Below, in pieces: positions 37,442-46,320 of a stretch of DNA of 64,000 nucleotides (position 1 is its first letter; each line of letters starts with the position of its first letter). The notes under the pieces were generated by a model. That model did not search any database, was not told the DNA's origin, and was given only the letters and a program-made list of their open reading frames with translations. Source of the stretch: Polaribacter marinaquae (lineage in GTDB: Bacteria > Bacteroidota > Bacteroidia > Flavobacteriales > Flavobacteriaceae); assembly GCF_038019025.1 (NCBI RefSeq), contig NZ_CP150496.1, forward strand, positions 1,814,001-1,878,000, in the 5' to 3' direction. Both the position numbers and the translations under genes were made by a program.

Positions 37442-38788
37442 ATGGAAATATTAATAAAAGCATCGCAATTTATACTAAGTTTATCTTTATTAATTGTTTT
37501 GCATGAATTAGGGCATTTTATCCCTGCAAAATTGTTTAAAACTAGAGTAGAAAAATTCTACTTATTCTTCGATTATAAATTCTCTATTTTCAAGAAAAAA
37601 ATAGGAGAAACCGTTTATGGTATTGGCTGGATTCCGTTAGGAGGTTATGTAAAAATCTCTGGTATGATAGACGAAAGTATGGATACCGAACAAATGGCTT
37701 TGCCACCACAACCTTGGGAGTTTAGATCTAAACCCGCATGGCAACGTTTAATTATAATGTTAGGTGGAGTTTTTGTAAACTTTGTTTTAGGTATTTTTAT
37801 TTACATAATGCTAATGTGGGCCTATGGTGAAAAATATTTACCAAACGAAAATGTAAAAGATGGAGTTTGGGTAGAAAATAAATTAGCAGAAAACTTAGGC
37901 TTACAAACCGGTGATAAAATTTTAACTGTTGATGGTCAAAAAGTAAAAAAATTCTCTGGATTATCTTTAGAATTCATCAACGGTAACACTTATCAAATAG
38001 AAAGAAACGGACAAGTTTTAGACAAGGAAATACCAGAAAATTTTATTTCTCAATTAATGGATCGAGGTAAAGATGCTGGTAATTTTTTAAATGTTAGATA
38101 TCCTTTTGTAATTGCAAAAGTTCAAAAAGATTCTTTAAATGCAAATGCAAATATTTTACCAAAAGATATTGTTACAGCAATTAATGGCACATCAATTACT
38201 TATTATGATGAAGCTAAAAAAGAACTTGCAAAGTATAAAGGACAAGACATTTCTTTAACAGTTAAAAGAAACAACGAAACAAAAGAAATACCCGTAAAAG
38301 TTTCTAACTACGGAAACCTAGGCGTAGTTTTTGGCGGAACCTCTTTTAAAGATTTAGAACGTTTAGGTTATTACGATTTAGAAGAAATAGAATATTCTTT
38401 TTCTGAAGCAATACCTGCTGGTTTAAACAAATCTTGGAAAACCCTAACAGATTATATAAAACAATTAAAAAAGATTTTTAACCCAAGTACTGGTGCTTAT
38501 AAAGGTTTAGGTGGTTTTATTTCTATAGGAAGTATTTTTCCGGACACTTGGAGTGCACAATCTTTCTGGGAAATAACTGCTTTCTTATCTATTATGCTAG
38601 GTTTTATGAACCTTTTACCAATACCTGCCTTAGATGGTGGACATGTAGTTTTTACACTTTGGGAAATGATTACAGGTAGAAAACCAGGAGATAAATTCTT
38701 AGAATATGCACAAGTAGTTGGTTTTATTCTACTAATTACATTATTACTTTTTGCAAACGGAAATGATATATTTAGACTCTTTAAGTAG
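37442..38788 (+). CDS. rseP: RseP-like site-2 membrane metalloprotease (M50)
   Basis: 448 residues. The zinc motif HELGH (21-25) is in the first helix, one or two PDZ regions lie between about 140 and 300, and the second metal-site motif NLLPIPALDGGH is near residue 395. It cuts membrane-anchored anti-sigma factors or signal-peptide remnants inside the bilayer. A TACATTTG -7-like box lies at 37405-37412, but the nearest TTG is 26 bp away. Confidence 0.93.
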   Translation: MEILIKASQFILSLSLLIVLHELGHFIPAKLFKTRVEKFYLFFDYKFSIFKKKIGETVYGIGWIPLGGYVKISGMIDESMDTEQMALPPQPWEFRSKPAWQRLIIMLGGVFVNFVLGIFIYIMLMWAYGEKYLPNENVKDGVWVENKLAENLGLQTGDKILTVDGQKVKKFSGLSLEFINGNTYQIERNGQVLDKEIPENFISQLMDRGKDAGNFLNVRYPFVIAKVQKDSLNANANILPKDIVTAINGTSITYYDEAKKELAKYKGQDISLTVKRNNETKEIPVKVSNYGNLGVVFGGTSFKDLERLGYYDLEEIEYSFSEAIPAGLNKSWKTLTDYIKQLKKIFNPSTGAYKGLGGFISIGSIFPDTWSAQSFWEITAFLSIMLGFMNLLPIPALDGGHVVFTLWEMITGRKPGDKFLEYAQVVGFILLITLLLFANGNDIFRLFK

Positions 38789-38810
38789 CAACTTTAAAGA
38801 GTTAACTCGT

Positions 38811-38852
38811 AAAAAAAAGCTTCACAATTGTTATAATTGTGAAGCTTTTTTT
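38811..38852. terminator. Bidirectional terminator between rseP and the zinc-ribbon gene
   Basis: Perfect stem aaaaagcttcacaatt / aattgtgaagcttttt with loop gttat and A/T runs on both sides. The convergent zinc-ribbon gene ends inside its right edge. Confidence 0.85.
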
Positions 38853-39006
38853 ATAATCTGAAAGATCTATTTATCAAAGGAAACCAAGTATAACTCGTGT
38901 TACACTTATCGCACGCATAGCCCTTTGTACCCGGAAAAAGTCTAGAAATGCCTTTTCTCTTCATTCTATGTCTAGATTCAGATTTACATTTTGGACATGC
39001 CTTCAT
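38851..39006 (-). CDS. 51-residue zinc-ribbon protein
   Basis: A short frame from the ATG at 39006 to the TAA at 38851: MKACPKCKSESRHRMKRK, a basic middle, then YACDKCNTSYTWFP. Two CxxC pairs (C4/C7 and C32/C35) make a zinc ribbon; the basic region and size suggest nucleic-acid or ribosome contact. The coding frame is supported by the conserved Cys spacing and by an upstream gap, not by homology I can check. Confidence 0.75.
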   Translation of the reverse strand: MKACPKCKSESRHRMKRKGISRLFPGTKGYACDKCNTSYTWFPLINRSFRL

Positions 39007-39079
39007 AAATAAAAAGTTTAGTTAGTTTTCGCAATTTAGTAAAAACCTAAACATATAACAACAGGTAAAATCACCTTAT

Positions 39080-39946
39080 TTAAAAGCCATTTAACTTATT
39101 AGTTCTTGTAATTGCTTTTTCATTCTTCCAATCTATCCATTTTTGCCCTTTAATTCGCCTCATTACATTGTCTATTGTTCGCATAACAAACACATTGTAA
39201 ATTGCCTTAGACAGGTTTTTAGGCTTTCTAGCAATAGCTCTTAAACTCATAGAAAAACCTGGCGTTATGTATTTCATATAATGCCAATATCCTTCTGGCA
39301 TATATAGCACTTGCCCATGCTCTAAATGTGTAGTATAACCTTTCGCTTTCTTTAAAGCTGGCCATTTATCGAAATCTGGATTCGAAAAATCGATATCTTC
39401 TCTTACAATTAAAGAATGCGGAATTTTATACAAAAAATCATTTTGCTTTTGATCGAATAGAATTACTTCTTTTTTTCCTTCAAAATGAAAATGAAAAATA
39501 TTAGCCAAATCGATGTCATAATGCATAAATGTATGCGAATTTCTACCACCAAAAAATAACATTGGTAAACCTTTCATCAAACGTAAACCAAAATCTGGAA
39601 ACTTAAAATCTTTTTGTAAAACGGGTACTTCCTTCAAAATATTCCAAAGAAAAATTCTGAATTTGGTTGGTTCTCTTTTTAGCAAATCTACATATTCAGA
39701 CATTTTCATTTTAGCATGCGGCTCGTTAAAGCCATCTTTAAAATCTACAGGTCTATCATCATATAAAGGCACTACTTTGTCTCCGGCAACTTGCTTCATA
39801 TAGTCTAAATTCCATTTAGAATATGCAGGCCAATCATTTACAAAATTCTCTATTACTACAGGTCTTTGTGGCTTAAAGTAATTTTTTATAAAGTCTTCTT
39901 TGGTTATTGTTTTTACCGTATCTATTTGAGATAAGTTTAAACTCAT
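39080..39946 (-). CDS. JmjC-like (cupin 8) Fe(II)/2-oxoglutarate oxygenase
   Basis: 288 residues. The double-stranded beta-helix carries a metal triad H142-x-D144 (FMHYDID) and H222 (GYWHYM); FFGGRNSHT precedes the first ligand, and the lysine-rich strand KKEVILF (158-164) could bind 2-oxoglutarate. The fold matches protein hydroxylases of the JmjC/cupin 8 family. The substrate is unknown. It is monocistronic. Confidence 0.85.
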   Translation of the reverse strand: MSLNLSQIDTVKTITKEDFIKNYFKPQRPVVIENFVNDWPAYSKWNLDYMKQVAGDKVVPLYDDRPVDFKDGFNEPHAKMKMSEYVDLLKREPTKFRIFLWNILKEVPVLQKDFKFPDFGLRLMKGLPMLFFGGRNSHTFMHYDIDLANIFHFHFEGKKEVILFDQKQNDFLYKIPHSLIVREDIDFSNPDFDKWPALKKAKGYTTHLEHGQVLYMPEGYWHYMKYITPGFSMSLRAIARKPKNLSKAIYNVFVMRTIDNVMRRIKGQKWIDWKNEKAITRTNKLNGF

Positions 39947-40134
39947 GCTATTAAAAATTAAGCGACAAAGTTAAGAAATTGTAAATTAATCGCTTTATTT
40001 AAAGGAAAAAACCGATCGTTTCAAAAAATGATGGTATTGGTAATTTCTATTGAATTCGAATGAATGACTTAATTTAATTTGTATAAAACTTTATTAATTA
40101 GCATCTGTTATTTACCGTTAACTTCAATTTATAA

Positions 40135-40162
40135 AAAAAACCTGTTTTTCAACAGGTTTTTT
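40135..40162 (-). terminator. Intrinsic terminator after the TonB-dependent receptor gene
   Basis: Stem aaaaaacctgtt / aacaggtttttt with loop tttc. Confidence 0.8.
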
Positions 40163-40192
40163 AATTTCATTAACTATAAAGTTCTACAATTT

Positions 40193-42013
40193 TTAAAAAT
40201 TGTAACGCAAACCAAATAAAATGTTGCTTGGTGGCATTGGTAAAAAACCAGATTCTATATATTCTGCATCAAAAATATTATTTGCTGTAACTGTAAAGTT
40301 AAATTTATTTACTGTAACAATTACAGAAGCATCCCAAACATTATAACTTGGTCCTACGGTTCTATCTGCATGCTTGTAAATAATATTCTGACTTACATTT
40401 TTAAATAACCTTGTAGAAAAACGTGTTATAAATTGATGCTTTAAAGTGTTTAATCTATAACGAGACAAACTTCTGTTTTGATCATTTATATCGTCTTCTA
40501 TAAATGTATACCCAAATGATAAATTCTGATCAAAATCTTTAATTTTAAATGTATAATTAGCGTTAAACTCTAAACCTTGCGTATTTACTTTAGCAATGTT
40601 TGTTGCTGTAAATTTGTTTTGAGCATCATTTTGTCTAATAAAATCTATAATATTATCAGAAGCTCTGGTAAACAAAGATAATGTTGCAAAAAAGTTATGA
40701 TCAGTATATTTTAAACCAAACTCTTGCGCAATTGCTTCTTCTGGTTTTAAGTTAGGGTTTCCGGTTGTACTAGAGTCATTGTAATATAAATCTGTATACG
40801 TTGGTATTCTATACGTATAACCAATATTCCAATAATATTTAAACTTATCAGACAATTTTAACCCAATATCTAAACCGGGAAATGCATGAAATTTAAAGTC
40901 TGAAAAATAAGTTGCTGCTACACCCGGAGTAATATCTACAGCACCAAATTTAAAACGATGTTCTAAAAACACATTTGCCATTGTTCTGTTTCTTTTACCC
41001 AAGTTATTACTACTTATAAAAACTCTAGAAACATCTACACCAAAACCGGTAACCCCTAAATTAGACGTATAAGATACATTTGTCTCTACACCAACTTTAT
41101 TTGTAATATGCAGGTTTCTATAAAAATCTGGATCATCTCTTTTTAATAGAAAAATATCCTGACCTCTTCTCCAATAAATTCTTGGTGTAATTTTAAGATT
41201 TTCTGATTTAAAAGTTGTAGAAACTCCTAATAAACTATTCTGAGTTTCCTCATATTCATTTAAACCAAAAGCTTCTGGCGTGTAAAAGTTTTGCGCACCA
41301 AATTTTTTGTCGAAAAAAGTAGCTAAAACCTCGATTGGTTGATTGTTCTTATTAAAAACTCCTTTTAAGAAATAATTAAAATTATTGTAATCAGAATTTT
41401 CTCTATAACCATCTGATGTTAAAGCACCAACATGCGCAATAATCGATGTGTTTTCAAACTCTTTACCAACGGTTAAAGACCCGTTTAATTGCCCAAAAGA
41501 ACCCGCTTCAACATTTAAAGAAGCCGTGTTTTTTAACCTTTTTTTAGTTACAATATTTATAGCGCCGGTAAACGCATTTTGACCAAAAACCCTTGCAGCT
41601 GGTCCTTTAATAATCTCTATTCTTTCGATAACTTCAATAGGCAAAGCAGCATTTAATGTATGGTGACCTGTTTGCGCATCGTCCATTTTAATTCCGTCAA
41701 TTAAAAGTAAAGTTTGATCAAAACCACCACCTCTAATGTATAAATCTGCTTGACTTCCTGCAGTTCCTCTTCTTCTAATATCTACACCAGCTACTTGTTG
41801 TAATAAATCTGCAACGTTTGTAGCTGCACTATTTTTTATAATTTCTGATGTTATGATATTTATAGTTCTAGAATTTTCTTTAAAAGGTAAATCGATTCTA
41901 TTTGTTGTAATTACAACTTCTTTTAAAGTATCTCTTTGTGCCGTATTTTCTTGTGCTTTTACAGATATTGCACTTAAAACTAAAGCAAATAATAAGGTAA
42001 ATTTAATTTTCAT
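40193..42013 (-). CDS. TonB-dependent outer-membrane receptor (BtuB/cobalamin-receptor-like)
   Basis: 606 residues: a signal peptide (TLLFALVLSAISVKA), a short linker with a TonB-box-like EVVITTNRI, a plug domain (about 45-155, with DLLQQVAGVDIRRRG and DLYIRGGGFDQTLLLIDG) and a 22-strand-type barrel ending in Phe (LRYNF). It has no N-terminal carboxypeptidase-like domain and no SusD partner, so it is a small-molecule rather than glycan receptor. It is divergent (67 bp) from a MocR-type regulator, which suggests the ligand may be a vitamin or amine, but the substrate cannot be told from the sequence. Confidence 0.88.
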   Translation of the reverse strand: MKIKFTLLFALVLSAISVKAQENTAQRDTLKEVVITTNRIDLPFKENSRTINIITSEIIKNSAATNVADLLQQVAGVDIRRRGTAGSQADLYIRGGGFDQTLLLIDGIKMDDAQTGHHTLNAALPIEVIERIEIIKGPAARVFGQNAFTGAINIVTKKRLKNTASLNVEAGSFGQLNGSLTVGKEFENTSIIAHVGALTSDGYRENSDYNNFNYFLKGVFNKNNQPIEVLATFFDKKFGAQNFYTPEAFGLNEYEETQNSLLGVSTTFKSENLKITPRIYWRRGQDIFLLKRDDPDFYRNLHITNKVGVETNVSYTSNLGVTGFGVDVSRVFISSNNLGKRNRTMANVFLEHRFKFGAVDITPGVAATYFSDFKFHAFPGLDIGLKLSDKFKYYWNIGYTYRIPTYTDLYYNDSSTTGNPNLKPEEAIAQEFGLKYTDHNFFATLSLFTRASDNIIDFIRQNDAQNKFTATNIAKVNTQGLEFNANYTFKIKDFDQNLSFGYTFIEDDINDQNRSLSRYRLNTLKHQFITRFSTRLFKNVSQNIIYKHADRTVGPSYNVWDASVIVTVNKFNFTVTANNIFDAEYIESGFLPMPPSNILFGLRYNF

Positions 42014-42065
42014 GAATAATGATTTTATTATGATGCAAAACTCGTAACTTTCACGACGATTAAAC

Positions 42066-42098
42066 TAGTCCAGTTTTAAAATGAAAAATAGTCCGGTT
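42066..42098 (+). promoter_or_regulatory. Candidate MocR operator: direct repeat TAGTCC(A/G)GTT
   Basis: TAGTCCAGTT (42066-42075) and TAGTCCGGTT (42089-42098), 23 bp apart; on the minus strand AACTGGACTA and AACCGGACTA. MocR-type regulators usually bind direct repeats, so this may be the autoregulatory site. The second repeat lies in codons 3-6 of the regulator gene. Confidence 0.45.
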
Positions 42099-43583
42099 AA
42101 TACTCTTTTTAAAGAAACAATTAATTTTGATAAGTCTGCAGCACAACCTGTTTACATACAAGTTGCGCAACAAATTATAAATGCAATTCAAAGAAAGCAT
42201 TTAAATGAAGGCACAACTTTACCTGGAACTAGAGTTTTAAGTAAACTTTTAAAAATCCATAGAAATACCGCAGTTGCTATTTATGACGAATTGGCATCAC
42301 AAGGTTGGGTAGAAATTATTCCTAATAAAGGTACTTTTATATCTGCATCCGCAGTACAAAAAAGAAAAATAAAAGCGCCTGTACAAAACGGAAATGAAAC
42401 ATCTAATTATGCTACAAATGCTGGTTTTCCTTTTCAAAATTCTTTTCATTTAGCTTCTACTACACAAACTACAAAAGCAAAGTATACTATTAACGATGGC
42501 AAACCAGATTTACGTTTGCATCCTGTACATCAATTTTCTAGATGGTATAGCGCAGCCATGAAACGTAAAACGTTGATTAAAAAATGGAACAGATCAAACG
42601 AAATTTCATACTCTCTGTTTCAAACCGAATTGTGTAATTATTTAAATGCAACTAGAGATTTTTTTATCAAACCAGAAAATTTAATAAGTACTAGAAGTAC
42701 AGAGATGAGTTTGTACATTGTTTCTCAACTGCTAATAAAACAAAACGATGTTGTTTTAGTAGGAAATCTTAGTAATTATGCTGCAAACATGATATTTCAT
42801 CAAGCTGGTGCTGCTATTAAAACGATTCCTGTTGATAAAAACGGATTGGATGTAGATTATATTAGAAAACATTTTATAAAAAACAGCATAAGATGTGTAT
42901 ATGTTTGTGCGCATAGAGACTACCCAACAACAGTAACTTTAAGTGCAGAACGTCGATTGGCATTACTTGCTTTAGCAAAAGAGTTTGGTTTTGCTATTAT
43001 AGAAGATGATTACGAGTACGATTTTCAGTACGATGGCGCTGCAATGTTACCAATTGCAAGTGCAGACACAAACGGATTGGTCATTTATTTGGGTAAACTA
43101 GGTCAATCTTTATTTCCGAGTTTTCAAACCGGATTTATAGTTGCGCCAAAAAATGTCATTTCAGAAGCCAAAAACTACTTGCAATTATTAGACGAACAAG
43201 GCGATTTAATTCAGCAGCAAATGCTATCAGAATTAATTCACGAAGGCGAAATTCATCGTTTAATGAAAAAAAACATTGTAATCTATAAGCAAAGGCGAGA
43301 TTCTTTGTCTAACCTACTCACCCAAAACTTTTCTAAGATTGCAACATGGCAAATTCCTGCTGGTGGTTTGGCTATTTGGTTGCAATTTAAAAAACATATT
43401 TCTCTTATAAAATTAGCAAAAGAAACACAAAAAAATGATTTATTTCTGCCTAAAACCATCTTATATCAAGATAAAAATACGTGTGCAATTCGGTTTGGTT
43501 TTGGGCATCTAGAAAAAGAAGAAATGGTAATCGTCATCAAAAAATTAAAGAATGCTTACACAAAATTGGCATCCATTTCTTAA
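42081..43583 (+). CDS. MocR-type regulator (GntR wHTH plus aminotransferase-like domain), PLP lysine lost
   Basis: 500 residues. The N-terminal GntR-type winged helix (about 12-88) has PVYIQVAQQIINAI, LPGTRVLSKLLKIHRNTAV and GWVEIIPNKGTF. A fold-type-I aminotransferase domain follows (about 130-495) with EDDYEYDF (308-315). The usual PLP-lysine motif is GT(F/L)SKxLFP; here it reads GKLGQSLFP (338-346), so the lysine position is Gln342. The GSQQ-like and PxY motifs that hold PLP elsewhere read STEM (206-209) and GNLSNY (228-233). It is divergent from the TonB receptor. Regulator status is firm; whether it senses PLP is doubtful. Confidence 0.88.
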   Translation: MKNSPVNTLFKETINFDKSAAQPVYIQVAQQIINAIQRKHLNEGTTLPGTRVLSKLLKIHRNTAVAIYDELASQGWVEIIPNKGTFISASAVQKRKIKAPVQNGNETSNYATNAGFPFQNSFHLASTTQTTKAKYTINDGKPDLRLHPVHQFSRWYSAAMKRKTLIKKWNRSNEISYSLFQTELCNYLNATRDFFIKPENLISTRSTEMSLYIVSQLLIKQNDVVLVGNLSNYAANMIFHQAGAAIKTIPVDKNGLDVDYIRKHFIKNSIRCVYVCAHRDYPTTVTLSAERRLALLALAKEFGFAIIEDDYEYDFQYDGAAMLPIASADTNGLVIYLGKLGQSLFPSFQTGFIVAPKNVISEAKNYLQLLDEQGDLIQQQMLSELIHEGEIHRLMKKNIVIYKQRRDSLSNLLTQNFSKIATWQIPAGGLAIWLQFKKHISLIKLAKETQKNDLFLPKTILYQDKNTCAIRFGFGHLEKEEMVIVIKKLKNAYTKLASIS

Positions 43584-43649
43584 AAAAGATACAATCGTTT
43601 TTTAACAGATTAAGATATTAACAATCTTAATTTCAGCCTATTTTTTTTA

Positions 43650-43657
43650 TAATTTTG
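43650..43657 (+). promoter_or_regulatory. -7-like box just before umuC
   Basis: TAATTTTG, ending 4 bp before the ATG at 43662. If used, the mRNA would be leaderless or nearly so. No TTG at the usual distance was found. Confidence 0.35.
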
Positions 43658-43661
43658 TAAC

Positions 43662-44921
43662 ATGTTTGCGCTAATAGATTGTAATAATTTTTATGCTTCT
43701 TGTGAACGCGTTTTTAACCCAAATTTACAAGGAAAACCAGTTGCTATTTTAAGCAATAATGATGGTTGTGTTATTTCTATGAGCGACGAAGCCAAGAAAT
43801 TGCAACTACCTTTTGGTGCGCCAATTTTTAAATGGGAACAATTTTGTAAAAGCAATAATATTACTGTTTTGTCTTCTAATTATCCGTTATACGGAGACAT
43901 GAGTACGCGTGTTATGAATATTTTGGCGGGTTTTTCTCCGGATATAGAAGTGTATTCTATTGATGAGTCTTTTTTAGAGTTAAAAGGTTTTGAAAATTAC
44001 GATTTGTCTAACTACGCAACCAAAATGCGAAGTAAAATTTTAAAATGGACAGGAATACCTACTTGTGTAGGTATTGCGCCAACAAAAGCCCTTAGCAAAG
44101 TTGCCAATAAAATTGCGCGTTCTAACTTAAAACAATCTAAAGGCATTTGTATTATCGATTCTGAAGAAAACAGAATTAAAGCGTTAAAATGGACTAAAAT
44201 TGGCAATGTTTGGGGAATTGGAAGTCGCTTAAAAAAGCGTTTACAGGCAAAAGGTTGTGAAACTGCTTACGATTTTACACAACTACCAAGCGATTGGGTT
44301 TTAAAAAATTTTTCTATTGTAGAATGGCGTTTGCAAAAAGATTTACAAGGCATTTCTAAAATACCTTTAGAAGATGCTGTTACTTCTAAAAAGATGATTG
44401 CTACCACAAGAAGTTTCGAAAACACATATGCAGATCTAGAAAATATTACCGAACGTATTTCTACTTTTGCATCGAGTTGCGCTAAAAAATTACGTGAACA
44501 AAATTCGAATTGTCATGTAATAACAGTATTTCTTAGAAGCAATCGTTTTGATAAAAATCAAGCTTATTTAAAAGAAAATAAAACAGTTTTTTTATCCTAC
44601 CCAACAGATTCTACGTTAACAATTTCATCTGCAGCAATTGCCGCTGTAAAAACTATTTTTAAAGAAGGTGTTAACTATAAAAAAGCAGGCGTAATTATTT
44701 CTGGCTTGGTACCTAATGATAATTTTCAGCTAAATTTATTTAGTCATGAAAACCCGAAACACAAACCACTAATGTCTGCAATAGACAATTTAAACAAGAA
44801 ATTTAAAGGCGATAAAATTAAACTTGGCAATCAAGATTTAAACCGAACCTGGAAAATGAAACAAAACCGATTGTCTAAAAAATTTACCACAAATATTAAC
44901 GAAGTTTTAATTGTAAAATAA
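43662..44921 (+). CDS. umuC: Y-family translesion DNA polymerase V catalytic subunit
   Basis: 419 residues with the UmuC start MFALIDCNNFYASCERVF. Catalytic acidic residues D6, D101 and E102 (IDCNNF, SIDESFLEL) are present, then helix-hairpin-helix and little-finger regions and the UmuC C-terminal extension (KHKPLMSAIDNLNKKFKGDKI). It copies damaged DNA with low fidelity. umuD follows at a 42-bp distance; the order C-D is the reverse of E. coli. Confidence 0.94.
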   Translation: MFALIDCNNFYASCERVFNPNLQGKPVAILSNNDGCVISMSDEAKKLQLPFGAPIFKWEQFCKSNNITVLSSNYPLYGDMSTRVMNILAGFSPDIEVYSIDESFLELKGFENYDLSNYATKMRSKILKWTGIPTCVGIAPTKALSKVANKIARSNLKQSKGICIIDSEENRIKALKWTKIGNVWGIGSRLKKRLQAKGCETAYDFTQLPSDWVLKNFSIVEWRLQKDLQGISKIPLEDAVTSKKMIATTRSFENTYADLENITERISTFASSCAKKLREQNSNCHVITVFLRSNRFDKNQAYLKENKTVFLSYPTDSTLTISSAAIAAVKTIFKEGVNYKKAGVIISGLVPNDNFQLNLFSHENPKHKPLMSAIDNLNKKFKGDKIKLGNQDLNRTWKMKQNRLSKKFTTNINEVLIVK

Positions 44922-44963
44922 ACTCTTTAAAATTTAAAGAAATGTTTTAATTTGCAAAGTATT

Positions 44964-45398
44964 ATGACAACATCTAAAAATCTTACTTTTTTTACACCAA
45001 AGGCTTCTTCTGGAGATGGCGCTGTTTTGGTTGATGTTGGCATTTCTGCTGGTTTTCCTTCACCTGCAGACGATTTTAGAGAAACTAGAATTTCTTTAGA
45101 TGATGAACTGATACAAAACAAAGACGCTACTTTTTTTGCTAAAGTAAAAGGACAATCTATGATTGATGCTGGTTTAGACGACAACGATTTATTAGTAATC
45201 GATAGAAGTTTAGAACCTGCCAATAACAAAATTGCGGTTTGCTTTTTAGATGGCGAATTTACCGTAAAACGTTTACGTGTAGAAAAAAACGAAGTTTGGT
45301 TACAACCAGAAAACCCTAATTACCCAATTATAAACATTACAGAAGATAACGATTTTGTTATCTGGGGAATTGTAACCAATGTTATAAAGAAAGTATAA
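44964..45398 (+). CDS. umuD: UmuD-like S24 self-cleaving protein
   Basis: 144 residues from the ATG at 44964; a TTG at 44952 in frame is less likely. The cleavage site A29-G30 (SAGFPSPADDF) and the Ser-Lys dyad S65 (GQSMIDAG) and K102 (FTVKRL) are all present. After RecA-stimulated self-cleavage UmuD' joins UmuC to make polymerase V. It follows umuC in the same operon. Confidence 0.93.
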   Translation: MTTSKNLTFFTPKASSGDGAVLVDVGISAGFPSPADDFRETRISLDDELIQNKDATFFAKVKGQSMIDAGLDDNDLLVIDRSLEPANNKIAVCFLDGEFTVKRLRVEKNEVWLQPENPNYPIINITEDNDFVIWGIVTNVIKKV

Positions 45399-45467
45399 AT
45401 TTCTTCTCTCTCTTTTTTACTTCAGCTTAAAAAAGAATATCTTTATTTTTTAAAAAATTATATTACT

Positions 45468-46169
45468 ATGGAAAATACGTTTGAAAACAAAACGATGTTA
45501 ATTAATGCTACCGATTTAGATCGAGTAGAATTCTACAAAAAAACATATGCACACGTTGCTGGTGGCGTACTCTTATTTGTTTTATTTGAATATTTACTAT
45601 TACAAAGCGATGCTATTGTAACCTTTATGATGTCTATGACACAAGGTTGGCGCTGGTTAATTATGTTGGGTGGTTTTATGCTGATTACAAATTATGCAGA
45701 AAGCACAGTTTTAAAAACTGCAGATAAAAACATACAATACATGGCCTATGCTTTGTATGTATTTGCACAAGCAATTATTTTTGTGCCATTATTGGCAATT
45801 GCCATTTATTACACAGAAAGTGAAGATTTAATACAACAAGCTGCATTAGTTACTTTAGCTTTATTTGCAGGTATTTCTGCAGTTGTTTTTCTAACTAAAA
45901 AAGACTTTTCTTTTCTTAGAACAGGTTTAACAATTGGCTTTTTTATAGCTTTAGGTTTAATTGTTGCAGGTTCGTTATTCGGTTTTAATTTAGGTTTATG
46001 GTTTTCTGTTGGAATGTGTGTTTTAGCTGGCGGCTCTATCCTATACCAAACATCTAACTTAATACACAAATTTGGTACAGAAGATTACATACCAGCTTCT
46101 TTAGGTTTATTTGCTTCTTTAATGCTACTTTTCTGGTACGTTTTACAAATATTTATGTCTAGAGATTAA
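45468..46169 (+). CDS. Bax inhibitor-1/YccA-family membrane protein
   Basis: 233 residues, with seven hydrophobic segments between about 28 and 230 (GGVLLFVLFEYLLL, WRWLIMLGGFMLI, and more) and a soluble acidic N-terminus. The pattern fits the BI-1/YbhL family, pH-sensitive calcium-leak or stress-related inner-membrane proteins, but the conserved Asp pair is not placed with certainty. Confidence 0.75.
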   Translation: MENTFENKTMLINATDLDRVEFYKKTYAHVAGGVLLFVLFEYLLLQSDAIVTFMMSMTQGWRWLIMLGGFMLITNYAESTVLKTADKNIQYMAYALYVFAQAIIFVPLLAIAIYYTESEDLIQQAALVTLALFAGISAVVFLTKKDFSFLRTGLTIGFFIALGLIVAGSLFGFNLGLWFSVGMCVLAGGSILYQTSNLIHKFGTEDYIPASLGLFASLMLLFWYVLQIFMSRD

Positions 46170-46195
46170 GAACCAGTTCATTTAAAAATATTTAG

Positions 46196-46225
46196 AAAAA
46201 TCAGAAGTTTAAACTTCTGATTTTT
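46196..46225 (+). terminator. Intrinsic terminator after the BI-1 gene
   Basis: Palindrome aaaaatcagaagttt / aaacttctgattttt with a T run after it. Confidence 0.8.
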
Positions 46226-46269
46226 TTTATCCTGAAATAACAAAATTACTCTTTTTTAATATTTTATTA

Positions 46270-46297
46270 TTGTTTTTCAATAATTTTTATATCTTTG
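46270..46297 (+). promoter_or_regulatory. Promoter of the DUF2975 operon
   Basis: TTG (46270-46272), 17 bp, TATCTTTG (46290-46297). It lies inside the longest reading of the next gene and so sets the start at the ATG at 46321. Confidence 0.7.
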
Positions 46298-46320
46298 GAT
46301 TATCAAAAATACATGAAATA

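Noticed and set aside
44927-45229. 100-codon minus-strand frame over umuD
   Set aside because: Shadow of the well-supported umuD on the other strand.
46270-46320. Upstream ATG extension of the DUF2975 gene
   Set aside because: A good -7 box (TATCTTTG) lies inside it, so it is likely untranscribed.
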